From: Candidatus Brevibacterium intestinigallinarum
GTDB lineage: Bacteria; Actinomycetota; Actinomycetes; Actinomycetales; Brevibacteriaceae
Direction of reading: 5' to 3'
Assembly: GCA_019117325.1 (NCBI GenBank)
Contig: DWZY01000108.1
Coordinates: 1-5,089, forward strand
DNA length: 5,089 bases
In this document: piece by piece, positions 4,258-5,089 of the stretch
Layout of the letters: every line of letters starts with the position of its first letter
Numbering within the stretch: the stretch's first letter is position 1
Made by a program: the position numbers and the translations under genes
The notes under the pieces: model-generated
Databases searched by the model: none
What the model saw: only the letters and a program-made list of their open reading frames with translations
What the model was told of the DNA's origin: nothing

Positions 4258-5089
4258 ATGGTTCCGACGACGACCTCGGCTCCCGCCTCGTCTCCACTGA
4301 CGGTCCACGTCATCCATGACAACCCCGAGTGGATCCCACCGTTCGCCACGGCACTGGAGACCCGCGGCATCGAGGTCGTCGAGTGGCTCCTGCCCGACAC
4401 GACCATCGACCTGTCGCAGGAGCCGCCGCAGGGCCTCTACTGGTCCCGCCTGTCCGCGTCGTCGCACACCCGGACCGACCCGCACGTGAAGGAGTACGGG
4501 CGCGCGCTGCTCGCGTGGCTCGAGGCCGGCGGTCGCACAGTTCTCAACGGTGCGCACGTGTACGAGCTGGAGGTGTCCAAGGTCCTGCAGCACCGCCGGC
4601 TGGAGACGCGCGGCTTCTCCGTGCCCCGGACCGTCGCGGCGCTGGGCGCGGCGGGGCTGGCCGACGCTGTGCGCACGCTCGATCCGCCCTTCATCACGAA
4701 GCACAACCAGGGCGGCAAGGGTCTGGGGGTACGGCGGTTCGACAGCCACGCGGAGTTCGACGCCGTCGCCCACGAGTTCGCGCCCGGCGGCGACAACGCC
4801 CCCAACGACGGGATCACGCTGGCCCAGGAGTACGTCCGCCCAGCGCAGCCGTTCATCACCCGTGCGGAGTTCATCGGCGGCCGCTTCCATTACGCCGTCC
4901 GCGTCGACGTCTCCGGCGGATCGTTCGAGCTCTGCCCCGCCGAGGCCTGCGAGATCCCCCAGCCCGGCATCAGCACGGCCGTCTGCGCGGTTCCCGCTCC
5001 GGACGGGACGGCCGGAACCGCCGTCACCACCGACCCCGAGGCCGCGCCAGCTCCCAAGGCCGCCTCCGGTTCCGAGGCCGCACCCGGTC
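4258..5089 (+). CDS. RimK-like ATP-grasp ligase family protein (3' end outside window)
   Basis: ATP-grasp enzymes join a carboxylate to an amine, thiol or similar group through an acyl-phosphate, using ATP and Mg. The frame stays open to the window edge, giving 277 residues. Residues 14-60 look like an N-terminal alpha/beta domain. The segment YWSRLSASSHTR (61-72) is followed by NGAHVYELEVSK, with the ATP-binding K108 in SK. Typical ATP-grasp elements follow: PRT (123-125), ITKHNQ with K148, the glycine loop GGKGLGV (152-158), the hinge region QEYV with E191, and AVRVDV (213-218), a typical strand before the metal-binding part. The metal-binding Glu/Asn segment lies beyond the edge. From about 244 the protein becomes a Pro/Ala/Thr/Ser-rich stretch that runs to the window end and looks like an insertion after ELCPAEACEIP. 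The start is supported by GAAAGG upstream. It is divergent from the methyltransferase gene. The substrate is unknown; it resembles uncharacterised ligases more than true RimK. Confidence 0.85.
   Translation, partial: MVPTTTSAPASSPLTVHVIHDNPEWIPPFATALETRGIEVVEWLLPDTTIDLSQEPPQGLYWSRLSASSHTRTDPHVKEYGRALLAWLEAGGRTVLNGAHVYELEVSKVLQHRRLETRGFSVPRTVAALGAAGLADAVRTLDPPFITKHNQGGKGLGVRRFDSHAEFDAVAHEFAPGGDNAPNDGITLAQEYVRPAQPFITRAEFIGGRFHYAVRVDVSGGSFELCPAEACEIPQPGISTAVCAVPAPDGTAGTAVTTDPEAAPAPKAASGSEAAPG

Noticed and set aside
4210..4890. Minus-strand open frame (226 aa) opposite the ATP-grasp gene
   Set aside because: Shadow of a motif-supported plus-strand gene; no domain visible.
1..5089. Mobile element, CRISPR array, tRNA or rRNA
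   Set aside because: No transposase or integrase, no regularly spaced repeats of array type, and no cloverleaf or rRNA signature was found on either strand.

Overview
The window looks like chromosome of a very GC-rich actinobacterium. G/C-ending codons dominate, one promoter appears leaderless, and the strong hairpins between genes lack T-tracts. A Micrococcales-type genome is my best guess, but no marker gene in the window settles the taxon.

There are five protein genes on alternating strands (+ - + - +), so none is in an operon with another inside the window. In order: (1) the 3' part of a peptide/nickel-type ABC transporter ATPase, open at the left edge and probably the second half of a fused double ATPase; (2) an OsmC-family redox protein on the minus strand, with a weak, uncertain N-terminus; (3) a classical short-chain dehydrogenase/reductase (SDR) on the plus strand, divergent from gene 2 and apparently read from a leaderless transcript; (4) a homocysteine S-methyltransferase of the betaine-homocysteine methyltransferase (BHMT)-like type on the minus strand, with a clear Shine-Dalgarno site and all three zinc cysteines; (5) a RimK-like ATP-grasp ligase of unknown substrate on the plus strand, open at the right edge.

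Both convergent gaps (999-1239 and 2588-2729) hold long, nearly perfect hairpins that can serve as two-way terminators. The first has a 21-bp perfect stem; the second has 24-nt arms with one mismatch. Two genes also have a short direct repeat that copies the stop-codon neighbourhood. The 473-bp divergent gap between genes 4 and 5 holds several dyads, a GC-rich repetitive patch, a 9-bp tandem motif and a plausible -10 box for gene 5, but no convincing gene.

Nothing here forms an obvious shared pathway. The products cover peptide import, peroxide or thiol chemistry, a generic oxidoreductase, methionine synthesis or methyl transfer, and an orphan ligase. I do not see a clear new multi-gene system. 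The best leads are the uncharacterised ATP-grasp protein, the altered N-terminal motif of the methyltransferase, the recurring Ala/Ser/Thr/Gly-rich insertions inside conserved enzyme folds (genes 1, 3 and 5), and the long perfect palindrome at 1159-1215.
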